Below, piece after piece: positions 33,602 to 43,179 of a DNA stretch of 64,000 nt. Position 1 is the stretch's first letter, and every line of letters begins with the position of its first letter. Origin of the DNA: Doryteuthis pealeii (taxonomy: Eukaryota; Mollusca; Cephalopoda; Myopsida; Loliginidae). A program made the translations under genes and the position numbers. The DNA is taken from NCBI GenBank assembly GCA_023376005.1, contig CM042139.1, positions 136,084,061 to 136,148,060 of the forward strand. The letters run 5' to 3'. Under the pieces are notes generated by a model. It saw only the letters and a list, made by a program, of their open reading frames with translations. It ran no database searches and was not told where the DNA came from.

Positions 33602-33933
33602 AATTCCATGTCAAATCATCCAGGTCATGTCACCGACCCATTTCAATTTTTCTGAAATTTTCTGCAGGGGTTGTGTTCGACAACTCCCAAGATTTGAGCT
33701 TCCAATTTAATCAAAATTAGCTCTCCAAAAAATCACCATTTTTCGCGAACCCCACAAAATTTGGAGAGTTAAAAATCAACATAACTCCGCCAATTTTTGG
33801 AATTGGAAACTCAAATTTTGGCGGCTGTCTAACGATAACATAGTCCAAACATGGAAGAATTTTTAGAAAATTTGAAGGGGGTTGGGGGTTCGTAACAATT
33901 TTACTTTTTTTCTGGATGATTTGACATGGAATT
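33602..33933. mobile_element. MITE with perfect 22-bp terminal inverted repeats
   Basis: The left end AATTCCATGTCAAATCATCC (33602) and the right end, its exact reverse complement ending at 33933, enclose 332 bp without a transposase. The internal sequence contains two CCAAT/AAAATTTG-rich inverted pieces. Immediate flanks do not form an obvious target duplication. It could be a non-autonomous DNA transposon, but I cannot assign a superfamily. Confidence 0.75.
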
Positions 33934-34081
33934 ATCTGAATATTTTTAGATTGAACTTTTTTACTCCAACTGGTCTTCTGTCTTACTTGTCTATGATTCC
34001 CGAGAACTGATCTTTTGGAATGAAAATAATTTATTATGTAAATATATTTAAAGGAATAATAATATGTACATGTAACCAATA

Positions 34082-34356
34082 TGTGTAATGGTTATCGTCA
34101 TAGGAAATGGATACGGCGACACCAGTTCAATTCCTGGACGAGGTGGTCTGCATTTCACGTTGAGTTAACCTAGGGAAAGGGACGCATTCAATTATTCTCG
34201 CTTCAGGTATGGATAAATAGTAGGGAATATTGGGCTCTTTAACCTTAGTTAGGCAACCAATCTAAGAGAAAGAAATATCTGAATTCAAACCTGTTGAACT
34301 CCGTTTAAATATCTGATTTTATATCACATGCTAAGCATGCGGAGGATTTGGTAAAC
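34082..34356 (+). mobile_element. Family B SINE, full length
   Basis: The head TGTAATGGTTATCGTCATAG and CAGTTCAATTCCTGGACGAG, the body GGTATGGATAAATAGTAGGG, the TCTGAATTCAAACCTGTTG block and a terminal GGAGGATTTGGTAAAC. It is followed by CA/TA microsatellites. Confidence 0.75.
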
Positions 34357-34359
34357 GCA

Positions 34360-34379
34360 CTCACACACACACACACACA

Positions 34380-34448
<69 letters not shown>

Positions 34449-34460
34449 TTGTGTGCATGC
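34360..34460. repeat. (CA)n(TA)n(TG)n microsatellite
   Basis: A near self-complementary compound array adjoining the SINE 3' end. Confidence 0.95.
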
Positions 34461-34679
34461 TTGTGTGTAACTGTGTTGGTGATTATGTAACTATGACAAT
34501 ACAAATAATGGCGATTGAGGTTTCAAAAGAAAATGCAGAATTATATCTTTTACATATAGACTAGCATCATCACATGTAAATGTTAAATCATTATATGATG
34601 TATTTCTGGGAACTGCACCTATATGTTTAGCACAGCATTGATTCGAAGTGACCGTGTACTGCTTCTTGGGGTCGTATCG

Positions 34680-35065
34680 TCTCTCCATGGCTGGTGGTCT
34701 CGTGTTGTGTTCAATTTTGTTCGGCTATTTTTATTAACAACACAGGGACAAGACATTACAGTATGAGTTTAATTTTCTCCATCAGAACATTCGAGCCACA
34801 AAATTGGGAGGGTGCAGAAACGGAGCACACGACTACAAGAATGGATGCCTAGCTTCAACGAACTACCTCGGCTCACTCTACTGTTTAACCGACTCTTAAA
34901 CTTGAACACCCAATTCGAACTGCCTATTTCGCATTTCGAACATTTATCTAACTTCACGTGGCCACGCCTCCATCCGGCAGGATACGCCTATATCCATGCC
35001 TTTTTCCGGTCAGATGCCCACGCAGATTTTGTGGTGGCTTTCTTCCGGTAAAAAAGCCGCATTGT
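34680..35065 (-). other. GC-richer LTR-like block, unassigned
   Basis: On the minus strand a CCGG-containing stretch is followed by GTTAATAAAAATAGCC, an AATAAA-type signal near the end of the block, an arrangement resembling an LTR. There is no second copy, primer-binding site or coding region, and short frames on both strands lack domains. Low confidence. Confidence 0.25.
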
Positions 35066-35735
35066 TCTACCTTCTCCGGATCATTAGTTAGCTAAAATTG
35101 TTTACATTTCATATTAACCCGAACGTCTTTCAACAATTTCAGATGGAACAAAGGATGTTTATCCACACTCCGTTCCTATCTCTATGCACAATCTCTTTAT
35201 CTATTTATTTATTTATTGACCCGAAGATAAAAAAAAATTCCGTTGATATTTTAGAATTTCTTTATTTGCCTATTTCTATAATGAAACATAAAGATGGTTT
35301 GCTATTTATCTTAGAATGACTTGAAGATATTATGCAATAAACATAATTCATGTGACGTAAAAAATATGTACAGTATGATGGAACAATACATGACATTGCC
35401 AAGGAAAAAAGATACATAGAAGAGAAAAGAACATACTAACAGTAAAAAGAAATACAATCGGTGCCGTTGTCGCTCCGAGGAGTCATGTATAAATTGTGTA
35501 TAAAACTAATTTGTTTGGTCAACAATATATTTTGAGTCAATTTGTTCACAAGGAGAGACATATTTATTTCCACCTATTGTTTTATTTGGTCTGATAAATA
35601 AAATAAAAAACGGAAGAAAATGCATTGTTTTCCGTTTCAGTTATAGCTTAGAGGTTTGAATGCACCTAACTCAGTACGTAGTAAATGTCTTTTCCTATTA
35701 TCTGCCTGTCTGCCTGTCTGCTTGAATATATACAT
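35066..35735. other. Unassigned spacer
   Basis: Nothing was recognised. Confidence 0.4.
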
Positions 35736-35896
35736 GTGTGTGTGTGTGTGCGTGCGTGCGCGCGCGACAATTATTGAGGATACAAACACTAAAAAAAAAT
35801 TGACCATATTAACAGGTCTCTTAAGAAAAGCCTCGGAGTCTGTGTGATGAATACATCATAAGCATGAATCCCTAAGGTCACATAATTAACTTCATG

Positions 35897-35899
<3 letters not shown>

Positions 35900-35977
<78 letters not shown>

Positions 35978-35978
35978 T
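35900..35978. repeat. (TA)n(GATA)n microsatellite
   Basis: A TA array joined to ten GATA units. Confidence 0.97.
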
Positions 35979-36007
35979 TACTCAAATTAAATTACCACGA
36001 CCAAAGA

Positions 36008-36415
36008 ATTAGGCAAACACTGCGTGTGACACGAGGAACAATGGCCAGCTGTTTCGTCCTTATTATCAGCGACCACATAATGCAGAGTCGTGATCTAACT
36101 GTGGGCCACCAAGCCCGTGTCACACACGGGAGATCGCAAAATCTTCAAGTCATGGTAATTCACGCGCAGCCACTTAACCTTAGTTTGTCATGGAGCCCAT
36201 CATGTATAATTCCAAAGGACAAGTTCATCTCTAGTGTCACGTCTTCCAAAGTCGGTAGTCTGCATCCACGTGACCAAATCTCATGGGCAATGAAATATAG
36301 AATGTGTAGAATGAGGAGTGCATTGATTCAATTGAATTAAATTACCATGACATGAAAATTCGGCAGTGTTCCTGATGTTGCACACTGTGTTTGCCGAATT
36401 TTGTTAATTGAAGAA
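36008..36415. repeat. Unclassified repeat with inverted and direct ends
   Basis: TTAAATTACCACGACC near the left end recurs as TTAAATTACCATGAC near 36339. AATTAGGCAAACACTG at the left is inverted as CACTGTGTTTGCCGAATT at the right. The minus strand contains a degenerate hammerhead-like string near 36030-36060 (CUGAUAA, GAAACAGC) lacking G8 and U16.1. It may be a remnant of another retroelement end. Confidence 0.45.
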
Positions 36416-36431
36416 TTATAATATAAATAAA

Positions 36432-36880
36432 TGATGCTGTTACTTTTAATTTATCTTAATTAACGTTCTTTACTATAAGAAAAAGCAAAATTTAATATGT
36501 TTTGTCTTATAAGTTGATAAACCTTTTCTATCAGAAATAGTTAAGTGTGACTTGAATTAATTGTATATGGAACTAATGTTTAAATCTAGTGGAAGGGTGG
36601 TCGATGAAAAGGTTAAGTACTTTCAATCTAATATTAGTCGCTTTCAGAATACAGTCGGTTTCCCCACCTTGAAGATTAATACATTGGTAAACGAAGCTGT
36701 TACTTTTAATTTTCTGTTAACTAACGTTCATTACTATCAAAAAAAATTAAAATCTAGTATTTATTGTCTTTTGAGTTGTTAATACTTTTCTATAAAAAAT
36801 TGAAGTGTTACTGGAAGTAATTGTGGAATTAATGTTTAATCCTTGTAGAAGGGTGATGGAATGTAATAATTGTAAAAACA
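36432..36880. repeat. Diverged tandem duplication, period about 262 bp
   Basis: GCTGTTACTTTTAATTT with the following AACGTTC...ACTAT block occurs at about 36432 and 36694. The next block (AATTGT...GGAACTAATGTTTAA and GTAGAAGGGTG) also recurs in order. Divergence is substantial. Confidence 0.65.
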
Positions 36881-38055
36881 TTCTTAATTTTTTAAATAAA
36901 TAAAAAAATCCTGTGCATAATTTAAACCAAGGGATGTCTTTAAAAAATGTATATTTAAAATGTAAACCAAAATAGAAACCGTACAATTTTACACGATTAA
37001 TTCTTAGTTTCCTTTTATTGTAAAGACACTTTTTTCCCTAGCTTGTTTTTATTGTAAGAACTCATTATTAATTCGTAGCTTCTTATACTGTTACATTTTT
37101 ATAGGGTAAAAGAGAAAATAAATTAAACGAATGCATTCTTCTTACAGTATCTCAACAGGCAATCAGGTACTAGCCTAAAATATATATATATATATATTAA
37201 GCAGCCTATGAGTTTAGGATTACATTATTCGGCATAAGTGTAAAAAAAGAAGAAAAAAAAAGAAAAGAAACAATGTAAAAACTAAAGGAATATTATAATA
37301 CGCGAATTATTAGCTTATTTTCTCGGTAATGTTAATTTTAACCTTTGTAACCCAAAAAGTATAAGAATAATTCTCGTAATAAACGAATACGGGAGTTTTC
37401 CACTGACAAATAAAGACACAGTTTTTATTCTTAGCTTCTTTGTAAAAGGAAACACATTTTCCCCTTTAACTCAAAAGACAATTAAGAACTGGATTTAATT
37501 TAGTGACATATGAGGATACTTAAAACTAAATATACTAAATTTTAATGAATGTAACTCACAAACTAAAAAAAAATCGAATAAACGATTAATGTTTTTTGAA
37601 TTAATACGCGAAATGTTCCACCTACAAATAAGGAGAAATGTTTATTTCCTAGCGTCTTATTATTGATACATTATTAAGATTTAAAAATAAAATCAATTAA
37701 ACGAATACATTTTATCACTTTAACAAGGAATTAAGAACTGTATTGAATTGTTTGTCATGTGTAAAAAAGATTTTTGGAAATATAAAAATAAGTTTCAAAC
37801 ACACACGAGTTTAAGGTCACGTCTTTGAAATAATATTTTAAATGTAAAAAAAATAACTAACAAAGAATTCACAAAAAACGAACATTGTAATATTCTATAT
37901 TTTGGTGAACTTTAAAAAAAATGGATACGGTATTAGCTGAATTATTTCCGCTTCTTCACACTCATACTCCTCTCTTCCACATTTCAATCTCACACCCTGG
38001 TGTTCCGACAACACGTTTATTCCAGTAACAGACAGGGGAATGCTGCTGCCACTAA
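36881..38055. other. Unassigned AT-rich spacer
   Basis: No gene was recognised. Two similar TTTAACAAGGAATTAAGAACTG-like stretches occur near 37460 and 37720, suggesting old local duplication. Confidence 0.4.
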
Positions 38056-38061
38056 TATATA

Positions 38062-38291
38062 CATATGATGTGTCAAAAAAATATCGATTTTTTGTACTTT
38101 TTGACACATATTGTATTTTGAAAAAAGTTCCATTCATTAATTGTTTTCAGAATTTAAGGTGTGTCAAACAGTACCAACTTTAAAGCTGTATTTACCAAGG
38201 TAGAAATGAAAAATGAATGGAACATTTTTTTTCAGAATACATGGTGTGTCAAAAAATACAAAAAATCTCGATACTTTTTTGACACACCTTG
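38062..38291. mobile_element. Tc1/mariner-type MITE
   Basis: Left ATGATGTGTCAAAAAA and right TTTTTTGACACACCTTG are inverted ends extending about 80 bp inward with mismatches. They enclose a short spacer and are flanked on both sides by TA. TA target duplication and this TIR style fit a non-autonomous Tc1/mariner element. No transposase is encoded. Confidence 0.7.
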
Positions 38292-38303
38292 TATATATAT
38301 TTT

Positions 38304-38545
38304 TTTAGTCGTCGGGGCGGCCTAATGTCGATATCAGCCAGACTGAGAGGGAGGCTATCCCCTTTTCACTAGCGCTAGACCAAGGAGATTATTTTTCCGT
38401 CCTAGGTGGAGCGCCACAACTATCATCAGCTCCTCACTTTAACGCACAAATCCATGTGCTACTCATACGCTGAGTTGACAAGGGCCGGTATTGAACCAGG
38501 AACCTTGTGATTCCTTGCCGAACGCTATACCGACTGAGCCAAACC
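38304..38545 (-). mobile_element. Family D SINE, near complete
   Basis: The plus strand reads from the tail inward: AGTCGTCGGGGCGGCC, GGAGGCTATCCCCTTTTCAC, GGTGGAGCGCCACAAC, CATACGCTGAGTTGACAA and the tRNA-like head ending CCGACTGAGCC. It lies only about 12 bp from the right end of the Tc1/mariner MITE. Confidence 0.8.
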
Positions 38546-39050
38546 AGCCCTTTCCAGAAGACTATTCGAAAATCTAACCAAGTTTTTTTGCCAGTCCCAT
38601 TCTTCAGTTATGGTTTTTAAATGTTTTGTTTTAATGTTCAGTTCACATGGATTAAATTTAACACATAACTACAAACTGGGCATTCAGCTTTGAAAGCCAT
38701 TTGTATCATCAACATCTACTAATTTAACTTGAGTTGGAAGAAGTCCAAAATGTAATGCGTACTATAAAAATATAATTTACCATTGTACTAATAGTCTGAT
38801 AGAATTTTATTTGTGTTATTTACTAAGCTTTAGTTAATCCGGTATAGAGACCATAGTCTGCTTTGTAAGTGATCACCCATTCAACCACTGAACAGGATAA
38901 ACATGGGATATGAGGGAAACGAATGATTTCATCAAGACTTGATTATATGTTTCTAAGAATCAGATATTGCTGGTTATCTAATCTTGGTGGAATGAACAGA
39001 CAGGTAAGAAAATTAGAAAATCAGAAGTCTGAAGTAATCTCCACATATAC
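38546..39050. other. Unassigned spacer
   Basis: Nothing was recognised. Confidence 0.4.
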
Positions 39051-39052
39051 GT

Positions 39053-39053
39053 T

Positions 39054-39107
<54 letters not shown>
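39053..39107. repeat. (CA)n(TA)n microsatellite
   Basis: A CA tract passes into a TA array. Confidence 0.95.
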
Positions 39108-39111
<4 letters not shown>

Positions 39112-39366
39112 AATATGGGTGCTATATATATGAGTTAACAGTCATGGATAGGGAATTTATATCTAAGCTAAAATGTATCTCCTATGTGATCTTCAGACTA
39201 TTTGGTGTGAAGATCGCATAGGCTAGAAACTGTCACATACCAGGATTCGTTGACTCCATGCCACAACTCTACCTTAACATCAATCTTTGACACAAACAAT
39301 TGAACCCTTGAACAGAATATATACTCTGTTAATAAATATATGTATGTAATACAATGCGAGTTAGGG

Positions 39367-39671
39367 TGTAATGTATGTTGTCCCCGGTAGGTAACATGAG
39401 ATGCATGGATGTAAATTGAAAAGTGTGGAAATGGAATAAGGAGACGTGTTAATTAGATGTGGAAGTAACTGTCTTTGGTTTCTGATTGGCCGAGGCCAGA
39501 AATATGAATGCGAATAGAGAAAGAGAATAGACGTTGAGAGTCTGAACTGAGTGTTTGATGGGCACTGACGCTAGATTCAGTCCGTTCTCCGAGGCCATTT
39601 ACTTGTGTTGATTTAATAAAGCGCTCAAAGAAAAACAACGCCAAGTCTTGTGTTCGTTATCAAAATCTACC
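39367..39671 (+). mobile_element. Candidate solo LTR
   Basis: The block starts with TGTAATGTATGTTGTCCCCG. It contains a CCAAT-box-like TGATTGGCC, a promoter-like stretch, and near its end TTTAATAAAGCGCTC followed by a short U5-like tail ending TCAAAATCTAC. This order matches a retrotransposon LTR of about 300 bp. There is no partner LTR or internal region, and no clear target duplication, so boundaries are approximate. Confidence 0.4.
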
Positions 39672-39833
39672 TAAAACTAAAAAGAAAAGACCCGGGATGG
39701 AATATCTCAAGTGGTTGCAGACCAAAAGAAAAACACAGAGAATCCAGCTACTCAACAGCACAATAGCTTTAGATACATCTGCACAATCAATTATACTGAG
39801 CACAAATATTTACAAATAGAGTAAACTATATTA

Positions 39834-39837
<4 letters not shown>

Positions 39838-39884
<47 letters not shown>

Positions 39885-39950
39885 CACACACAACACACAC
39901 ACATGCACACACACATACACAAACAAACACACACACACATATATATATAT
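39838..39950. repeat. (TA)n(CA)n microsatellite
   Basis: A TA array is followed by CA tracts and a short TA tract, abutting a family B SINE tail. Confidence 0.95.
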
Positions 39951-40149
39951 TTACCAACCCCTCCGCAACTAGCCATGGTTAAAGAATCCAGTCTGTCCAG
40001 CTATTTACCCATAACTGGAGGGAGAATTGGATTCGTACCTTTCCCATGGGTATTAGCGCCAAGTGAAATGCCAACAGCTTCGTCCAGGAATTGCAATCAC
40101 GTTGACGAGTCCATTTTCTACGACTCTAATCATTAGACCACGCGCCTCC
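39951..40149 (-). mobile_element. Family B SINE
   Basis: The minus strand begins GGAGGCGCGTGGTCTAATG, followed by AGAGTCGTAGAAAATGGACT, a classic tRNA-derived head. It continues through TTGGCATTTCACTTGGCG to GGAGGGGTTGGTAAATA. The CTCTGAATTC block present in most copies is deleted. Confidence 0.75.
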
Positions 40150-40154
40150 AAAGC

Positions 40155-40186
<32 letters not shown>

Positions 40187-40187
40187 C

Positions 40188-40252
<65 letters not shown>

Positions 40253-40260
40253 AGAAGAAG
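40155..40260. repeat. (TA)n and (GA)n microsatellites
   Basis: TA arrays interrupted by GTGACAGA, then GA/GAA arrays. Confidence 0.95.
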
Positions 40261-40423
40261 AAGAAAGAAAGATAAAGAAAAAAGTGTCAGAGAGAAGGAT
40301 GGAGAAAGAAAGAGAAATAATTGTGTGAGGAAGAGAGGGGGTGAGAGTTGAGAGATAATCCGTAAGATAAGGAGAGAAGGAGAGTGAGTGTGAGAGAGAA
40401 AGAAAGATAGCAAGAATATGTGA

Positions 40424-40476
<53 letters not shown>

Positions 40477-40482
40477 AGAGAT

Positions 40483-40520
<38 letters not shown>

Positions 40521-40688
40521 AACTGTATAGCAGTGTTTCTAACACTTCTATGATATCTATAATCAAATATATATATAATATATATATATATGATTATATA
40601 TATATAATATATATATATATTATTTATTATAATATATGAGTGATATATATATATATATATATTTATATATATTATATATATATATATA

Positions 40689-40742
<54 letters not shown>

Positions 40743-40800
40743 AACTGTATAGCAGTGTTTCTAACACTTCCATGATATCTATAACCAAATATGAGCATTC
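40261..40800. repeat. Duplicated composite of TA and GA arrays
   Basis: A unit of GAGTGATATATA, a TA array, a GA array and a unique tail starting AATAAACTGTATAGCAGTGT occurs at about 40422-40570 and again at 40636-40790. The unique tails differ at only a few positions. GA-rich irregular purine sequence fills 40261-40420. Confidence 0.88.
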
Positions 40801-41764
40801 TAATATTATATCCATGATAGAAATAATGTTTCGGCTAAATAAGAGCAAATCATTTATGTAACAAATGATCAGCAATAAACCAGGTAAGAATCATAAAAAT
40901 CATCTGAAAAAGCCCACCACACCATCACTGCAGCAACATTATAATTAGGTAAACACAACGATAATGTTCAAACTGTTCGCTCTTGTTATGACATTTCTGC
41001 CAATCATATACGCCTGTGCAATGTCAACACATTGCAACTTTGACGTGGTCTTTTTAAAGCTGACAAATTCCTGTCTTGTTTATGATTTTACTGCTTTTTG
41101 CCATTCTTTCTATTATATTATACAAGTTCTTTAATTGTGTTATTATTTGTTATCCTTGCAATATATTAGATGTGTACACAACTCTCTTGACTTATGTAGC
41201 CAAACAAAAGAAAAACAAGTATAGACTAGATACACAGTAAAAAAAAAAAACCAAAACATTTTTCAAATGGTAGCATACAGTTGCCCACACCTATGGATAT
41301 AGACGTGAGACAAAACCAACTATGAATGTCATTTATTTTTATGGAAAATCATATAGTTATGTGAGATACTCGTTTGCAAATATTATAATAAAGTAAAACG
41401 AGATTAGCAACATTGTGAATGTTGATGCAGTCACATTATGTTAAGTTATATTATGTTGTTTAGAAAAAAAGAAGTTTCCTTTTTAGTCGGTATCATATCT
41501 AGAACTATTTTACTATTAAATACGTATACTTCTAAAATGAGGCTCTCGTGTGTGGCAGATATTTACTACTGTGGAGAGTTCTCTTTCTTACTAAACGCCA
41601 CACAGTTTTGATTTGTATCTGCCTACATTAACGTAGATAATTTCATAGCAATTAGAATTTCTTTACGCACCACATACGTGGTGTGATGATAATCAAACTA
41701 ATTTTGTTCATACTAATTGTTATAATGGATTCATAAGACGATGGTGTCTTGAATATAAATCATA
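40801..41764. other. Unassigned AT-rich spacer
   Basis: No gene or repeat family was recognised. Confidence 0.4.
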
Positions 41765-41905
41765 GGGTTCCACGAGGAATAGTGGCTAAAGTGCTGCACT
41801 GTTACATCGATGTAAGTAAGTTTGACACCAGTCGCGCTATTACGTTCTCTTTCGGATTAATAGCTTTTTTAAAGGTATGGACCCCTCATCACCCACACAT
41901 GGGTT
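41765..41905 (+). mobile_element. Family A SINE, head portion
   Basis: GAATAGTGGCTAAAGTGCTG and ACATCGATGTAAGTAAGTTT are followed by CACCAGTCGCGCTATTACG and the CACACATGGGTTGATAA segment. Confidence 0.65.
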
Positions 41906-42317
41906 GATAAAAGAGCTCAAATGTCTACAAATCAATGTCTATGTTTCCGAAGAGTACTGTTACCCATTTCATCTGCTGGGTATATAATGGGTAGGAGGAT
42001 AGGTGTCTTAAGTGAGTTCTATTTCGGCGACTGATCATCCACTTTTGGGTTGATTTCTTCTTCTGGTCGATACGGCTTCTCTTGTCTGGGCTCAATAATG
42101 AATGCAAGACTTTATTTATTTTCTCAGACATCTTTATTAAAAGCAAAGCCCAAAAGCGTTTAACCGCTTACATGGGAAAAGACGACCGTATTACATAAGA
42201 TTACGTCTACTCCCTTCAACTAACCGCCAAAATCTAACTAACCAAACCCAGTTTCAATCTCACGCTTTGTCTTCTGGCAATAAAGAAATCAGTGGCTAGG
42301 TCAGTGAAAGGGGAACT

Positions 42318-42683
42318 GTGTGTCAATCACTTCTTATAACGGTTGTAATGACAACTTTCCATTTGCAATACCGTCATTTACATTTTACTGACACAATCAG
42401 TACATTGGGAAAAAAAATCAAATGGCCAGCAGCCGTGGACAGTAAGGCTTGGCACGAGTTTGACAGTGACATTTGTGAAATTCTCGAAACAACAGCAAAT
42501 GGATCGGTGGATAAACGTATCTTTACAACATCTAAGATCATTGTCAGTTACGCCACAGAACGAAATGGATTCGAGGAGACGAAAAGTAGAGAGGCAGGCA
42601 AAGAAAATCGAAGAGAGGGAAAAATTAAACAATATAGGAAAGAACTAAAATCTCTCACGAAACAATATAAGAGAAAAAAGTAA
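42318..42683 (+). pseudogene. LINE polyprotein N-terminal linker fragment
   Basis: A 121-codon frame contains WPAAVDSKAWHEFDSDIC, then a DKRIFTTSKIIVSYATE stretch, then a very basic tail (ENRREGKIKQYRKELK). This resembles the linker ahead of the reverse transcriptase domain in many animal non-LTR elements, where a W-P...W..FD motif precedes a basic coiled stretch. No reverse transcriptase follows in frame. The first 35 codons or so probably lie outside the conserved part. It could alternatively belong to an unrecognised host gene. Confidence 0.4.
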
Positions 42684-42791
42684 AACAAATCATTAAAATC
42701 ATTCCTCTCCTTTCATTATTAAAGAAGGGTTGACTTACCTAATCATATGAACCTCGTAATCCTAACGGAGAAAAGTGTTTCTGGCTACGTA

Positions 42792-42875
42792 TCCCATTTA
42801 AATATGGGGTACCGCGCATCTGATTGGCTGTTACTAACAACCAATCAGATGCGCGGTGCTTTGTATTTGAATGGG
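42792..42875. repeat. Palindrome with paired CCAAT boxes
   Basis: A perfect 17-bp inverted repeat, ACCGCGCATCTGATTGG (42811) and CCAATCAGATGCGCGGT (42841), lies inside a 40-bp imperfect one. Each arm carries a CCAAT box and a GCGC motif. It could be the tip of a foldback element or a bidirectional promoter-like dyad. Confidence 0.75.
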
Positions 42876-43179
42876 TTAGAGTTCTATAATCGTCCAAGAA
42901 AAACATTTATTTTTCATTGTCAAGAGTCTTTTAGTGGCTATTGTTGGTGGTTGTACCAGAGTTTGATCACCTCTGATAGAGTCAGCAGGGCGAGGAAAGT
43001 CTGATGTTGGAAGACCCGAAACTTCCCAATGAACCCTGCGAAATATATCACTGATGACGATCACCAGCGCCCCAAATGTAGGAGCGTATATTTAAAGTAC
43101 TACACTACAGTCATAATTTGTAGGTCACCAACGAATTATGTAACTACAACAGAACACTCAACACGCAGGACCTATAAAC

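Noticed and set aside
36026..36070. Hammerhead motif with CUGAUAA and GAAACAGCUGG on the minus strand
   Set aside because: G8 is replaced by A and the pair to A15.1 is missing; at best a decayed copy.
40126..40798. Long Ser/Leu/Ile/Tyr frames (146 and 214 codons)
   Set aside because: Produced entirely by TA and GA dinucleotide arrays.
42985..43030. Hammerhead motif at CTGATGTTGG...CCCGAAACTTCCC
   Set aside because: Position A9 is U and there is no U16.1-H17 cleavage site; pairing of flanks resembles a retroelement terminal hairpin, but the core fails.
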